This document shows positions 9,423-19,517 of a DNA stretch of 64,000 bases, piece by piece. Both the position numbers and the translations under genes were made by a program. The number at the start of each line of letters is the position of its first letter. Within the stretch, counting starts at the first letter, position 1. The DNA comes from Sycobia sp. Sy_11 (Eukaryota; Arthropoda; Insecta; Hymenoptera; Epichrysomallidae), in NCBI GenBank assembly GCA_018907035.1, contig JACCIC010000096.1, forward strand, positions 1 through 64,000. Direction: 5' to 3'. The notes below the pieces were generated by a model that was not told the origin of the DNA, did no database searches, and saw only the letters and a list, made by a program, of their open reading frames with translations.

Positions 9423-9640
9423 ACTTCAAAATTTTATTTCGTTGTAAAATTTTTTTTCTTATTTCAAAAAAAAAATTGTTTTTTTTTTTTTTTTTATTAA
9501 ACTTCAAATTTTATTTCGTTGTAAATTTTTTTTTTCAAAAAAAAATTTTTTTTTTTTTTTTTTTTATTAAACTTCAGAATTTTGTTGCGTTGTAAAATTT
9601 TTTTTGTCAAAAAAAAAATTTTTTAAAAAAATTTTTTTTC
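9423..9640. repeat. About 70 to 78 bp tandem repeat, three copies, in the retroelement leader
   Basis: The core ACTTCAAATTTTATTTCGTT recurs with small changes starting at 9423, 9501 and 9571. Each copy is followed by TGTAAA, a T run, CAAAAAAAA and another T run. The A and T runs within each unit are complementary. The repeat lies in transcribed leader sequence. Confidence 0.75.
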
Positions 9641-9808
9641 ATTATAAATCTTAAAATCCAACAAAAAAATCTTAATTTAAAAAAAAAATTTTTTTTTTTT
9701 TTTTTTTTTTTTAAATTCCGAAATTTTTTTTTTATTATTATAAATTCTATTTGAATTTTAATTTCTATTTGAATTTGAAGCTACTTGAATTATCGCCGCC
9801 CGATTACC

Positions 9809-9826
9809 GCCCCACGTTGGGCGCCA
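9809..9826 (-). promoter_or_regulatory. Primer binding site, tRNA-Lys type
   Basis: On the minus strand the 18 bases read TGGCGCCCAACGTGGGGC, which is the complement of the 3' end of animal tRNA-Lys(1,2), the primer used by several retroviruses and spumaviruses. It starts two bases inside the LTR edge, the standard position for initiating minus-strand DNA synthesis. It also fixes the LTR boundary at 9829. Confidence 0.9.
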
Positions 9827-9828
9827 TT

Positions 9829-10438
9829 TGTAACGTTGAGCGACCTTCCACACGTTACGTAATTTTCTTACCCCCTTTTCTTCTCCGGACTGCTTCCAGG
9901 GCGGGAACTCGGGCTGGATATATATTTAGATTTATATGTTTAAATTTGTATGTTTAGATTTATATATATATACATGGGTTTTATATATTGAAAGAAAACA
10001 ATCTAACTACATCGATGACTCCAAAGAATCCATTTATTACGGAAACAAGTACAGATGGACGTAAGATTGTACGTCCCGCTCGGTTGCACACGAAACGTGG
10101 CTACGTCCGCCAACTCCCGCGCTCTTAAAACTACTCTCAAAAAAACCCTTACTTCCCTCCCTTCTTGGTGGCCGCCGCTGCCTAAATTCCCCCGTGTACC
10201 CCTTTCCCCGCTCGCATACTATACATTAAATAAGAATATTTCAAGTTAAGGGTGTGCAGGCCCACTCACCCGCTACCGCTAAGTATAGGCGAGGGCGTCC
10301 CCTCGTGCGCTCGCTGTTGATCTCGGCTCCTCTTCCACGGTGATCTCCCTTGGAGAGAGAGAGAAAAGAGATAAGGTATCTGCTGTCCGGGTCCGCACAC
10401 CGGCTTACACCACTGGCACAAATATCGTCTCTGCACCA
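9829..10438 (-). repeat. 5' LTR of the Gypsy-type element
   Basis: On the plus strand the LTR begins TGTAACG next to the primer site and ends near ACCA at 10438 (homology with the left copy stops at 10442), so about 610 bp with TG...CA ends. It contains a TA-rich stretch at about 9918 to 9990 and an AATAAA on the minus strand near 10036. The last 200 bases hold the open frame shared with the downstream ORF chain. Confidence 0.85.
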
Positions 10439-11273
10439 CTCCACTTCCCGAACTGTTTATCGTCCCCGGCCTTCTACACTCTTCCCTTCCGCACACAGTC
10501 TCCGTCACTCAACTACCTCACGGCTCTCCCTTTTTACTTCAAACTTCCTTTCTTTTCAACAATGGCTGCGACACGTGTCGATTCTACCGGCTTTTTCAAT
10601 CTTCTGAAGTTCTTCTTGATCTTCACCTCCGATTCTCCAATCGCAGCTCCTCTTTTCGCCATCATCCAATTATCAACCTTCTTCCCCGATTTGCACCAAT
10701 AATCGTGCGTCTTCTCCGATCTGCGCCAATCTCGGGCTCTTCCGTCATCTTCATACCGTTTCGACCGACATTATCGGTCTGCAATGTCTGGTTTTCTGAC
10801 TTATTTCGCGCGCCAATTTCAAATTTATCCGGGAGATATATCTATATATAAGTCTCCATGTTGGTAGTTCGGTGCGGCGCCGCTAAGAGCGGTGGCGCTG
10901 TTGGCCGCTCTTTCTCCGCGGCGACTTCCGTCTTCACGTTGGCTGCTACTTCCAGTGCGGTCGTCTGCAGTGCGGACGTCGCACACTGTGTATCTCCGAC
11001 TCTCACTAATCGTTGAGCTCGATTGTTGTTGCTGCTTCCTGTTTTTTTTTGTGTATGCGGCTTCTTTGCGTTCGTTCAGTATGTTGCACATAACCTGATG
11101 CGGCCACGTGTCTTCAAATCTTCCACTTCCCGCTTGCAGTGTCTACATGGCTTTTGGACCTTTGCCACGTATGCTTGTTTCTTTATTTTCTTTTATTTTA
11201 TCTCTTTAATTTAGTATTTTCACTCGCGTCTACTTTACAATTTCATCATCTCATTTCCCCGTTTCGAGGTTAT

Positions 11274-11274
<1 letters not shown>

Positions 11275-11313
<39 letters not shown>
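11275..11313. repeat. (CT)n microsatellite
   Basis: CT dinucleotide array with one TTT interruption, inside the pyrimidine-rich stretch. Confidence 0.9.
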
Positions 11314-11314
<1 letters not shown>

Positions 11315-12113
11315 TCTTCTGCATGCGTCTAACTATCTGTGTTCATCTGTATCTCTTTGTTTTTCTTTCTCTCTATCTGACTTCCTTCCTTTTTTTTATC
11401 TATACTTTTCTTGCTGTCACTTCTATACATATCTTTCCTTTTTATTACATGCATTCATGTCTTGCTTCAATCTTCTCCTTCTATCTTCCTTTTCTTATCT
11501 GCGAACACTGTGATTAATAATTTTTTCCTATTTGCATATGTCTTTATTCATCTGCACGTATCATTTGCTTTATTTTCCTCCTTCTATGCGAATACCTTTT
11601 ATTTGTTACATGCACCCATATAACTTTTCTCGCTAGTTTTACTTTTATCTTTATTTATTCTTATTTTCATTTTCAGCTTGTAGTTGCTGCAATTCCCATT
11701 GCATCTCTGCGGGAATTATTCGACTGACTTCCCCTGCTGCGACCAGCAGAGCCACCGGTAGTACACCCTGGTACTCTACCACCACGACTCCCCTCGGGTT
11801 GTGATGCTGCTCTTGATCTCAGCCGATACATGTTACAATATATATGTACATGTACATGTGTGTTCCTTCGTACATATTTAAGTATTCTAATATAATAGAT
11901 TATATAATATATAGGTCAACACGTCTACGTATACAAGTACATGTATTTTATATTTAATTAAATGAAAATAATATTTTAAAGAAAAAGAATTACATGTATA
12001 CGGATAGAAGTGCTATTTGGGCGAAGGAAAGGTCCGTTTCGTGGAGAATGTGGACACTTCTCTTTTCCCCTGCGCTTATTGCGTTGGATTTATGACTCGC
12101 TGTATGCGCTCAT

Positions 12114-12163
12114 CCTGTGCTGGCAAGGAGTTTTCCGAAGTGACAATCTTGCGCCAGCACAGG
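12114..12163. repeat. 11 bp perfect inverted repeat
   Basis: CCTGTGCTGGC at 12114 to 12124 is the exact reverse complement of GCCAGCACAGG at 12153 to 12163. The 28-base spacer would leave a hairpin. No function is apparent. Confidence 0.7.
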
Positions 12164-12259
12164 TCAACCTTTGTTAAAACTTTGTGTCGTAGTTCGCCCA
12201 AGGTCGAGGGACGCATTTAGAAATAAGGGGCAAGAAGACGACGCAATGGTTGGCTGGGT

Positions 12260-12641
12260 TGTAAATCATAATAACGTGCGCACACTTTTCCCGCTTTTTC
12301 TTCCGTCGGAGTTCGGTAGTTCGTGAGAAAATATTCGGAGTTTTGTTTCCGAATAATTGCTCAACGAAATTGCGTTGTGACGTAACAGTAGCCGATTGAT
12401 GAAGCCTCTACCATGTCGACGGCAGTTGTGTACAGGCTCTCTAGTCGTGCATACGTCATATACGCTAACAATACCAATAATAAATTTGTTACTATTAGAA
12501 ACCTGAGTCTATTCAATTCCGCCCCGTTTTAGCGATATATTCGGAAACCTGATCGTGAGTTGTCGGCACGATCGCCACGCCGGCGGAGTCCGGTACGGAG
12601 TTAATTTCAATCTATTAAAATTAGATATCTCAAAATCGACA
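12260..12641 (+). repeat. Probable relic LTR of a second LTR element
   Basis: The right edge is defined by an ACA end at 12641 one base before a tRNA-type primer site. The left edge is uncertain; a TGTAAATC at 12260 is the nearest LTR-like start. There is no second copy in the window, so the element is either a solo or truncated relic. Orientation would be plus, opposite to the Gypsy-type element. Confidence 0.4.
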
Positions 12642-12642
12642 A

Positions 12643-12660
12643 CGGTGACCCCGACGTGAT
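12643..12660 (+). promoter_or_regulatory. Decayed primer binding site, tRNA-Trp type
   Basis: CGGTGACCCCGACGTGAT differs only at its first base from the complement of the 3' end of animal tRNA-Trp (TGGTGACCCCGACGTGAT). The match over 17 bases and the LTR-like ACA just before it support a primer site. The TGG to CGG change suggests decay. Confidence 0.55.
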
Positions 12661-13680
12661 CTAAACACGCAACCTTCGTATGGAGTCACGTACACACGGA
12701 AGTGATGTAAGGGTACCCTAGATGCCAAGTTTGCTAATAGAGCGCAGCTTGGCACTTAGTTAAACCATGAGCGACAACATAGACCTCCGAATAATATATA
12801 AGCCCTTGACCCGGTCCATATGATCGCCTCTAAGGCAGAGGTTACTGACAATGCCTTACTGATGAGTCCAGTCAGTAACCCCTGGACGAAATGCACCACG
12901 AGCCATTGTTCTATATATGGGTGTGTATATACGGGAATATAGAACACCCATGTGATACACCCTATATTATAAATATAAATAGTGAATCTAAAACAATTGT
13001 ATTAAAGAATAGTGACAATATTGCAAATCTAGATGAGGAACAATAAAAAACAACTGTAAATAATTGTAACAATATAATAATTAAAAATAATCAATCTAAA
13101 ATAGTATCCATCAATAATAATAAAAGAATACTGCTAATACAGATAATGAATCTGGAAAACCGACTATAAATAATTTAGATAATATCATAAATAAAAATAC
13201 TGACTCTGTAGTAAGAAGGATGTATAATAGTGAAAAAAATTATATGTAAATATACTCAATTTGTTACAGATATTATAAATAAGTTTGAAAACATAGATCA
13301 AAAAATTAAATCTGAAATAATAGCAATAAAAAAAATACTAAACCTATTACAAATAAAAAAAAAAACAATAAATCCAGAAAAGTGAGTTCAAATAATATTA
13401 AAAATATTCCAATTAAGAATAATCGATCTAAAACATTAGCAATCAATAATAGAAATAGTTTGTAAATAAAATAATAAAATTGGACAAGAAGCTACGAATA
13501 ATCTTGAAGATATTACAAAGAACGATAGTGACTGTCAAGATATAATCAAACATAATGAAAATATTAAATGTATCTAAATGTGCAACTGTAAATAATTTGA
13601 AAAATATTATGAACAGAAAGAATGAAATAATGGAAATATCAAAAAAAATAAATACATAATGCTAATGCTTACGATAAAGA
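12661..13680. other. LTR-element remnant, then Asn/Lys-coding-like AAT-rich low-complexity DNA
   Basis: The first 300 bases have balanced composition and may be remaining interior of the LTR relic. From about 12960 the sequence is very rich in AAT and AAA triplets, as if decayed from coding DNA for Asn/Lys-rich protein, but every frame is broken. A phrase around ATCAATCTAAAA...ATCAATAATAA occurs at about 13089 and again, diverged, at about 13424. Confidence 0.4.
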
Positions 13681-13694
13681 TAAAGGAGTTAGTT

Positions 13695-13814
13695 CCTACT
13701 TCATTATTTCTGATGCAACTTCGAGTAGCTGCTCAATCAGCTGTAGTTGGATGTTTAACAATTGCAATGGCATATAAAATGTTTCAAGAGCTTATAATAA
13801 GAAAAAAACCCTGA
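13695..13814 (+). pseudogene. HIG1-domain (HIGD1-type) gene remnant, C-terminal part
   Basis: A 39-codon frame ending in TGA at 13812 to 13814 translates to a segment whose core FLMQLRVAAQSAVVGCLT aligns with the second membrane helix of HIG1-domain proteins (human HIGD1A has MRVAAQGFVVGAMT at the same place). These are small inner-mitochondrial-membrane proteins that assist respiratory complex assembly. The frame also keeps the family's basic, proline-containing end (RKKP). A canonical AATAAA lies at 13819 to 13824. The first helix and N-terminus are not visible upstream; the preceding DNA is AAT-rich. It may be the last exon of a gene whose other exons lie upstream or were lost, or a truncated retrocopy. 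The match is clear by eye, the status is not. Confidence 0.65.
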
Positions 13815-14054
13815 AAACAATAAAGTAAGGTTTCATTTATAAACTATAAATTCTTAAACAATCATTAAACTGGTGACGTATATACATTTAGAAATTTGTA
13901 GAATTTATTCAAACGAATTTTCATTTATTAGGTAACAAACAATGACTTACTTTGACAGTGGATATGCAATAAAACCAATGTTTGATAGTTATATAACAGA
14001 TCATTAAAAAATTTCAAAACTTATCATGAAATTTTCGGAGGAATTACCTGGATA
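13815..14054. other. AT-rich spacer between the HIG1 remnant and the LINE
   Basis: Apart from the AATAAA at 13819 I see nothing in this stretch. It ends at the left copy of the LINE target duplication. Confidence 0.5.
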
Positions 14055-14067
14055 AGAGATAAAAAAA
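14055..14067. repeat. Left target-site duplication of the LINE
   Basis: AGAGATAAAAAAA here is repeated exactly at 19505 to 19517. The AGAGAT part makes a chance match of A-runs unlikely. Confidence 0.75.
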
Positions 14068-14213
14068 GAGTCTTCCTTGAGCCTTCAAAGAGAGAAGACG
14101 TGTTTGTAAATACTCTAGTCAATATACAATTAGTATAAGTTGCGCGTGTTTCCATACGGCGGGGCTTTGCCCCTACCCTCCCTGTTCTACCGAACAGATT
14201 CGCTGTTTTCACA

Positions 14214-15320
14214 ATGGCTTTTTCTCTTAAAAGCCAATCTCAAGTTAATAGTGCCAAAGATATTAACTCGATAAACAAGGACAACAATATGAGTTACGCA
14301 TTAGCTACGCAGATAAGTCAGTTCCCAAGAAGAGCACAGGCATTAGTAATTGATTGCGTTGAAAATTTAACTCTTACTGAGTATACGTGCGCCATTGGCG
14401 ATATAGTACAACCGATAAATATTCTTTACTCCACAAGAATATCAAATAACTGTGTATGTGTATATTTATCTAGTGAAAAAATTCTCGAAGAATTCATGCT
14501 AAATCACAAATTTTTGAAAATTAGAGAAAATAAAGTTTCAGTGCGACCACTAGTAGCAAAATAAAAACGAGTCATACTTTCTAATATTGTTCCTCCAATT
14601 CCGCACCACATTATTGCGGATAAATTAGACAGTCTCAATATTATTCGTACAGCACCTATCACTACGCTTAAAGCAGGTATAGCAAAGGAAAGGTACCAGT
14701 ATATTTTGAGTTCACGCAGACAAACATTTATCGAGCCAAACGATGTCAATAAACTTCCGGAGTTCATAAAAGTAGAATATGAAGGTATTAACTATTATAT
14801 TTATCCCAGCTGTGACACTTTAAAATGCTTATTATGTAAAACCGAAGGACATATCGCCAAATACTGTACAAACATTCTCGAAGCAAATCAGACAACAAGT
14901 ATTAATGTAAACACCGAAGATGCCAAAAAGAAAGATACCAATATGAATCTCCAATATTTACCTTTAGAAAAGATAAATATAAATAATAACTCTGTAAACA
15001 CAATCGAAATAGAACCCATAAATTTTCTAATACACCATAAAACGGAGACAATAGAAAAGAAAAATTCTAAAATTGCTGACACAACATCGCAGGAAAAAAT
15101 ACAGGGTACAACCGTTTCCACCTTCTTAATGCCTCTTCCAATTACGGGAACAAAAAGAGAAAGACCATCATATACTTCTCTTTCTATTAATAATGATGCT
15201 GATGGCGATCTCAGCAGAAAAAAATTACCAGATAAAACGATAAAAGAAAATATTCAGACCGTTAAAAAACTAAAGAAAAATACTTTAAGGAGTATTACAC
15301 TCGAAGAAATGGCTGTATAA
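14214..15320 (+). pseudogene. LINE ORF1 protein, CCHC knuckle, one internal stop
   Basis: The ATG at 14214 opens a 368-codon frame ended by TAA at 15318 to 15320, interrupted once by an in-frame TAA at 14562 to 14564 (AAA TAA AAA context). ORF1 proteins bind the LINE RNA. The C-terminal half includes a C-x2-C-x4-H-x4-C knuckle (CLLCKTEGHIAKYC, about 14850) followed by an Asn/Lys-rich, probably disordered tail. The part before the knuckle (LPEFIKVEYEGINYYIYP) resembles the conserved segment that precedes the zinc knuckle in insect I/Jockey ORF1 proteins. Only one knuckle is present. Confidence 0.75.
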
Positions 15321-15690
15321 CTGCAGCCAATCGAGAGCAAAATTAAAGAAAATGAACATAAATATCCTTTAAACTATAAATCTATATTACAACTTCTATT
15401 TGAATCTTAATAACAATACAAATATTTTGGACACAGTCACGCAATTTACGAACGACACTCCGGCTATTCTGAACATGCTCACAGACATACACGTATTTAC
15501 AGACTCTCGTAACTTAAAAAATAAAACAAATAGAATTAAAAAAACACTTAACCAGACCAAAAGATGCTTTCTCATCAAATGACGACGAAAATTTCTCGGA
15601 AAATAGTGATAACCAGTGATAAAAAAAAACAAAATAATAAATAAATAAAGAAATTATAGCAAAGAAAAAAGGAATCATATATTTACAAAA

Positions 15691-17397
15691 ATGTTTAGCA
15701 ATCAACCCTCATCTTTTCAACTAAAAGTATTATACTGGAATTGTAGAAGCTTCTATCAACGTCGTGCAGAAATCCCAAAAATTCTCGGAGAAATAGATAT
15801 TTTGATATGTGTCGAAACATGGTTATCTGCCACCAATACCATCCGATATCCAGAATTTGATGCATATAGAAAAGATAGAACACACTCATGAGGAGGAGGC
15901 ATGCTTTTCTTAGTTCGAAATAATTTATCTTTTTGCGTAATCAATGGAATTATAACTCCGGATGAATCTATTGAAATGTGCGACGTTGAAATAAATAATG
16001 TGAATCCGCCTATTGAAATTACTGCTTGTTACAAAGCTCCCGGTCTCACGTTTACACAAAATCAATGGAACCGCGTTCTTGAAAATATAAACATAAATAA
16101 AAACAGCTTTGTAGTTAGTGATTTTAACGCTCACAACACTTGCTGGAATTGCAACATTGTAGATCATAACGGTGACAGATTCACAAAGGCTATAGATCAT
16201 TGCAATTTACATTTACAGAATGAAAACACTTATACATACGTTGATATGCACCGTAACTATAAATCAAATTTAGATTTAGTACTAACCTCAAACTCAATAT
16301 GCGATATAGTAAATGTTAGAGTAATCGATGAGACCTGGGGATCTGATCATTTCCCCATACAGATACTTGTAAATACTGAAAAATTTAGTTACAAAAAAAA
16401 TCGTTTAAGCTAAAATTTACTCGTACAAATTGGCCTGCTTTCAATGAAAATTTAAATTCAAACTACAAAAATTTTTTAACGACCGAATTCAATTATTTAT
16501 CACGTAAAGATAAATATAAGTCATTTATACAAATAATTACAAATGCGATAAAGTTCAATACGCCAGAATCAAATACTAAAGAAAATATAAAAACCCCGTT
16601 TCTTGGTGGGATTCAGAATGCGATAAAGCCAAGAGATTTCGACGAGCTGCTTATAAAAAATGGACTTATACAGCCAGTTTACGGGACTTGATCTCTTACA
16701 AAAAATCTTGTGCCGAAGCCCAAAAAACATTTAAATTAAAAAAAGGAGCATTTTAGAAAAGCATACATTTTATACAAGTAGTACCTATGTATGGCGTAAG
16801 TGCAATATTTTAAAAAAAAAGCTGGGTAAATACAAACCCAGAAAAAATGTTACTGATCATTTTCAAGTATTAGAAAATACAGTTCAATTAGAAATTTAGC
16901 CCTAAACAAAATAAGCCCTCCCTGGGTACCTTCAAATCCCAGTTTCATACTGGAATGTAAACGAAATTCATTTTTTGAAATTCTTTTCAATTTTATTGAA
17001 TTTAATCCGGCCCTAGAAGCTAAAAATACAAAATCAGCACCAGGTACCGATGGTATAGACTTCGATATCATTCAAAAAATCCCAATTAAATATAAATTAC
17101 TTGTACTTGACATTTTTAACGAGATGTTTCTGCAATGCGATTATCCGGATGCATAGAAATCGCCTTTGTTCATTCAATTGACAAGAACGATGGTTCTCTT
17201 CGCCCTATTTGTCTAACATCTTGTATGTACAAATTATATGGGACTATGTTAAAAAATAGACTGTAAAGATGGGGAGAATTCTATGTACTTATACCGCCGA
17301 GTTTTTAACGAAAGAAAGGCGTATTTTTTCTAACTTTACGGGCAATACTTACAAATCTGTTTATAAAGGCGTGCCTCAAGGTGACGTCCTTATCCCC

Positions 17398-17451
<54 letters not shown>

Positions 17452-19165
17452 ATATAGCTGATGTGGAGAAAGATATAAAAAAATGCGTATCCATTTCACA
17501 ATTTGCGGACGACTTAGCTCTATATATTAAGTACAAATCAATCACAAGAGGAAAAAAGACATTAGATAACGCCACTGCCAAAATACAGATAAATCTGAAA
17601 GAACTAGGATTAGAATTATGTCCCGAGAAAACAAAATTTATACACTTTAATAATAAGCAGATCGATCCAGGTAATACACAAATAAAAATCGACAATCATA
17701 ATATTAAATCTACAGCCACCGTTAAATTCTTAGGAATTATTTTTGATTACAAAATGAGTTTTTCAGCTCAAATTAACCATGTTAAAAAAAGGTGTACTAA
17801 AGCTCTCAACATTATAAAATATTTATGCGGTACGTGGTGGGGTTCTAGTCAAGAAACTATTATAATCCTTTATAAAAGCTTCATACGCTCTATATTGGAT
17901 TATGGCGCTTACATATACTCTACCGATCAGATAAATCTTATCGAAAAATTAAAAAAAATTCAGTACTCCGCGATTAGAAAAGCCTTAGGCTATCGTACAG
18001 TACTCCGAAAACCATTTTGTTAGGCGAATCTAAACTAACCCTAATCAAAGAACGAACAAGACTTTTATGTAACCGTTTCTTGGTCAAAGCCTTTTCTAAT
18101 AATAACTCATTAACCTACAATACGATAAACAACTACCATAAATTATACAAAAAATTTCACAGTGGAAAAAAAAAATCAATTCTCCAGCAGTGTATAAATT
18201 TTGTAATAGATCTGAAAAATCAAAACAAAATCATGACAAACAACAAATATAGTCTTTATCGAAATGAGTATAAAACACTTATAACAACGATTCCAATCAA
18301 TACAGAATTTGACCGTGAACTACAAAAATCACATGACCCAAACAAGCTACTGGACAACTTTCTAAATAAAACCAATGCCATCGATATTTACACTGATGGC
18401 CGTAAAATTTTGCAAGCTCCTTCGGTTGGCTGTGCCTGTATATGCCCAAAATTAAACATAAGTCGAACCAAAACTATTGCAATGCAGGCCTCAATATATA
18501 CTGCAGAATGCATAGCCCTTGACCAAGCGTTTAATATTGCAATTGAAAATTGCCATAACAATTTTATTATTTTCTCAGATTCTCTAAGCACATTAAATCG
18601 TTTACATTCCACTAATAACAAAATCAAAGTCAACCCTTTTATTTACAATATCAAAAAAAGGTATAATGAATTTTTGTTTAATAACCCATTTAGCACAACA
18701 ATTAATATATTTTGGATACCCGCTCACATGGGGATTGTAGGCAACGAACAGGCCAATGCAATAGCTAAATCTTTAACAGTCTCTGATAACATAGACATTA
18801 ACGACATTCCATACTCTGACTTTTGGTCGAAAAAACCTTGGTTTTTCGGAAAAAAAACACCAAAACGTGAATTCATTGTTAATATAAATAGATGTAGTTC
18901 GAACCATTACAACTTAGCTGCATCCCTAGCACATGTAAAAATGATAAACAACCCAATTTGTCAGTGCAATCAAGCAGAGGAAAACCTAAACCATATAATA
19001 TGGCAATGTGAGCTTTATAATAATGAACGAAAAGAGCTCATACATAAGCTACTCAAAATAAAATTCTTTCTTCCTCTATCGATTGAACAGTTAATATATA
19101 AACCAGATATTGAAGCATGTTGTCACGTCTTTAAATTTCTAAATGATTGTCATCTAAGCGTATAA
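15691..19165 (+). pseudogene. LINE ORF2: APE endonuclease, reverse transcriptase, RNase H, zinc motif; broken
   Basis: The frame starts at the ATG at 15691. Endonuclease motifs are WNCRS, VETWL, SDFNAHN, LDLVLTS and GSDHFPI (15691 to 16380); the frame is cut by TGA at 15889 to 15891, where a Trp codon is usual. A frameshift in an A-run at about 16400 and several stops disrupt 16413 to 17268. RT remains recognisable as SAPGTDGID (about 17035), GVPQG (17370) and FADDLALY (about 17503), with a TA microsatellite between the last two. Another frameshift near 18017 leads into RNase H (YTDGR, YTAECIAL, FSDSLS, IPAHMGIVGNE), then a CQC...H...C zinc motif and TAA at 19165. It reverse-transcribes the element at nicked target DNA. 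Confidence 0.88.
17400..17448. repeat. (AT)n microsatellite inside the LINE reverse transcriptase
   Basis: About 24 AT units lie between the codons for GVPQGDVLIPL and those for YIADVEKDIKK, two conserved RT blocks that are normally a few codons apart. It probably grew from a short ATATAT in Ile/Tyr codons. The reading frame differs on its two sides. Confidence 0.85.
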
Positions 19166-19236
19166 ATCGAATAAGGAATGTATTGTTATGTTGCACTATA
19201 ATATGTATATGTATGCGTGTATATGTATATATATAT

Positions 19237-19240
19237 GTAA

Positions 19241-19290
<50 letters not shown>
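19237..19290. repeat. Compound (TA)n(TG)n microsatellite in the LINE 3' UTR
   Basis: A TA array passes directly into a GT array of about 14 units, lying about 70 bases after the ORF2 stop. Confidence 0.85.
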
Positions 19291-19297
<7 letters not shown>

Positions 19298-19504
19298 TTA
19301 TATTATTATTAAAGTTAGTTATTGTAATACAATATATCATAAGCTACTAATGCAATATACGCATAGAGCTAATTGTGCGAATTTGTAAGAAAATTGTAAG
19401 CATCTTCAACTTTATTATATCATTATGTATTATGTATAATTATACAACAGTTGGTGCAGAAATAAATCTCTACAGATTTGAACTGCTTAATAAAAAAAAA
19501 AGAG

Positions 19505-19517
19505 AGAGATAAAAAAA
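19505..19517. repeat. Right target-site duplication of the LINE
   Basis: AGAGATAAAAAAA follows the A-rich LINE tail and matches 14055 to 14067 exactly. Confidence 0.75.

Larger units (their letters stand above)
8101..9808 (-). other. Retroelement leader (5' untranslated region), very T-rich
   Basis: The stretch lies between the primer site and the first ORF. It has no open frame of note. The part nearest the ORF is of mixed composition; from 8400 on it is A/T-rich, with a 41-base T run at 9054 to 9094 and many A-run/T-run pairs that could fold back. A tandem repeat occupies 9423 to 9640. At 1.7 kb it is long for a retroelement leader. Confidence 0.7.
1..10438 (-). mobile_element. Ty3/Gypsy-type LTR retrotransposon, about 10 kb, 3' LTR cut by window edge
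   Basis: The block reads on the minus strand. Positions 1 to about 272 recur at 10172 to 10442, giving the two LTRs; the left one continues outside the window. Between them lie, in order, a primer binding site, leader, SAP/AT-hook ORF, gag with two zinc knuckles, aspartic protease, RT, RNase H, integrase with a GPY/F-type tail, and an extra downstream ORF chain. The protease-RT-RNase H-integrase order is that of Ty3/Gypsy (Metaviridae). By eye the shared 270 bp of LTR differ by about six substitutions and two short indels, so the insertion is not recent. In-frame stops in the protease and integrase frames make this copy non-autonomous as it stands. A lysine-tRNA primer and the extra ORF hint at the Osvaldo/Ulysses neighbourhood, but that is only a suggestion. 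Confidence 0.93.
10439..12259. other. Host or older-element flank; no supported gene
   Basis: Just outside the LTR the sequence is mixed. It then has a TATATATAAG box at about 10843 followed by a GC-richer block (10865 to 11110). A long pyrimidine-rich stretch ends at a splice-acceptor-like TTTTCATTTTCAG near 11676, followed by about 150 bases of balanced composition. This could be a promoter, first exon and intron, or an old LTR, but no reading frame in it is recognisable. The rest is AT-rich. Confidence 0.4.
14068..19504 (+). mobile_element. Near full-length non-LTR retrotransposon with RNase H (I/R1/Jockey-like)
   Basis: This is a 5.4 kb insertion between 13 bp target duplications. It has a 146 bp leader (with a GGGGC-TTT-GCCCC hairpin at 14161), an ORF1 with a CCHC knuckle, a 370 bp gap, and an ORF2 with APE-type endonuclease, reverse transcriptase, RNase H and a C-terminal zinc motif. 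The 3' UTR contains TA/TG microsatellites and ends in an A-rich tail. Endonuclease plus RNase H plus a terminal CCHC motif point to the I-like group, with R1 and LOA relatives as alternatives. Several stops and frameshifts make it inactive. Confidence 0.85.
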
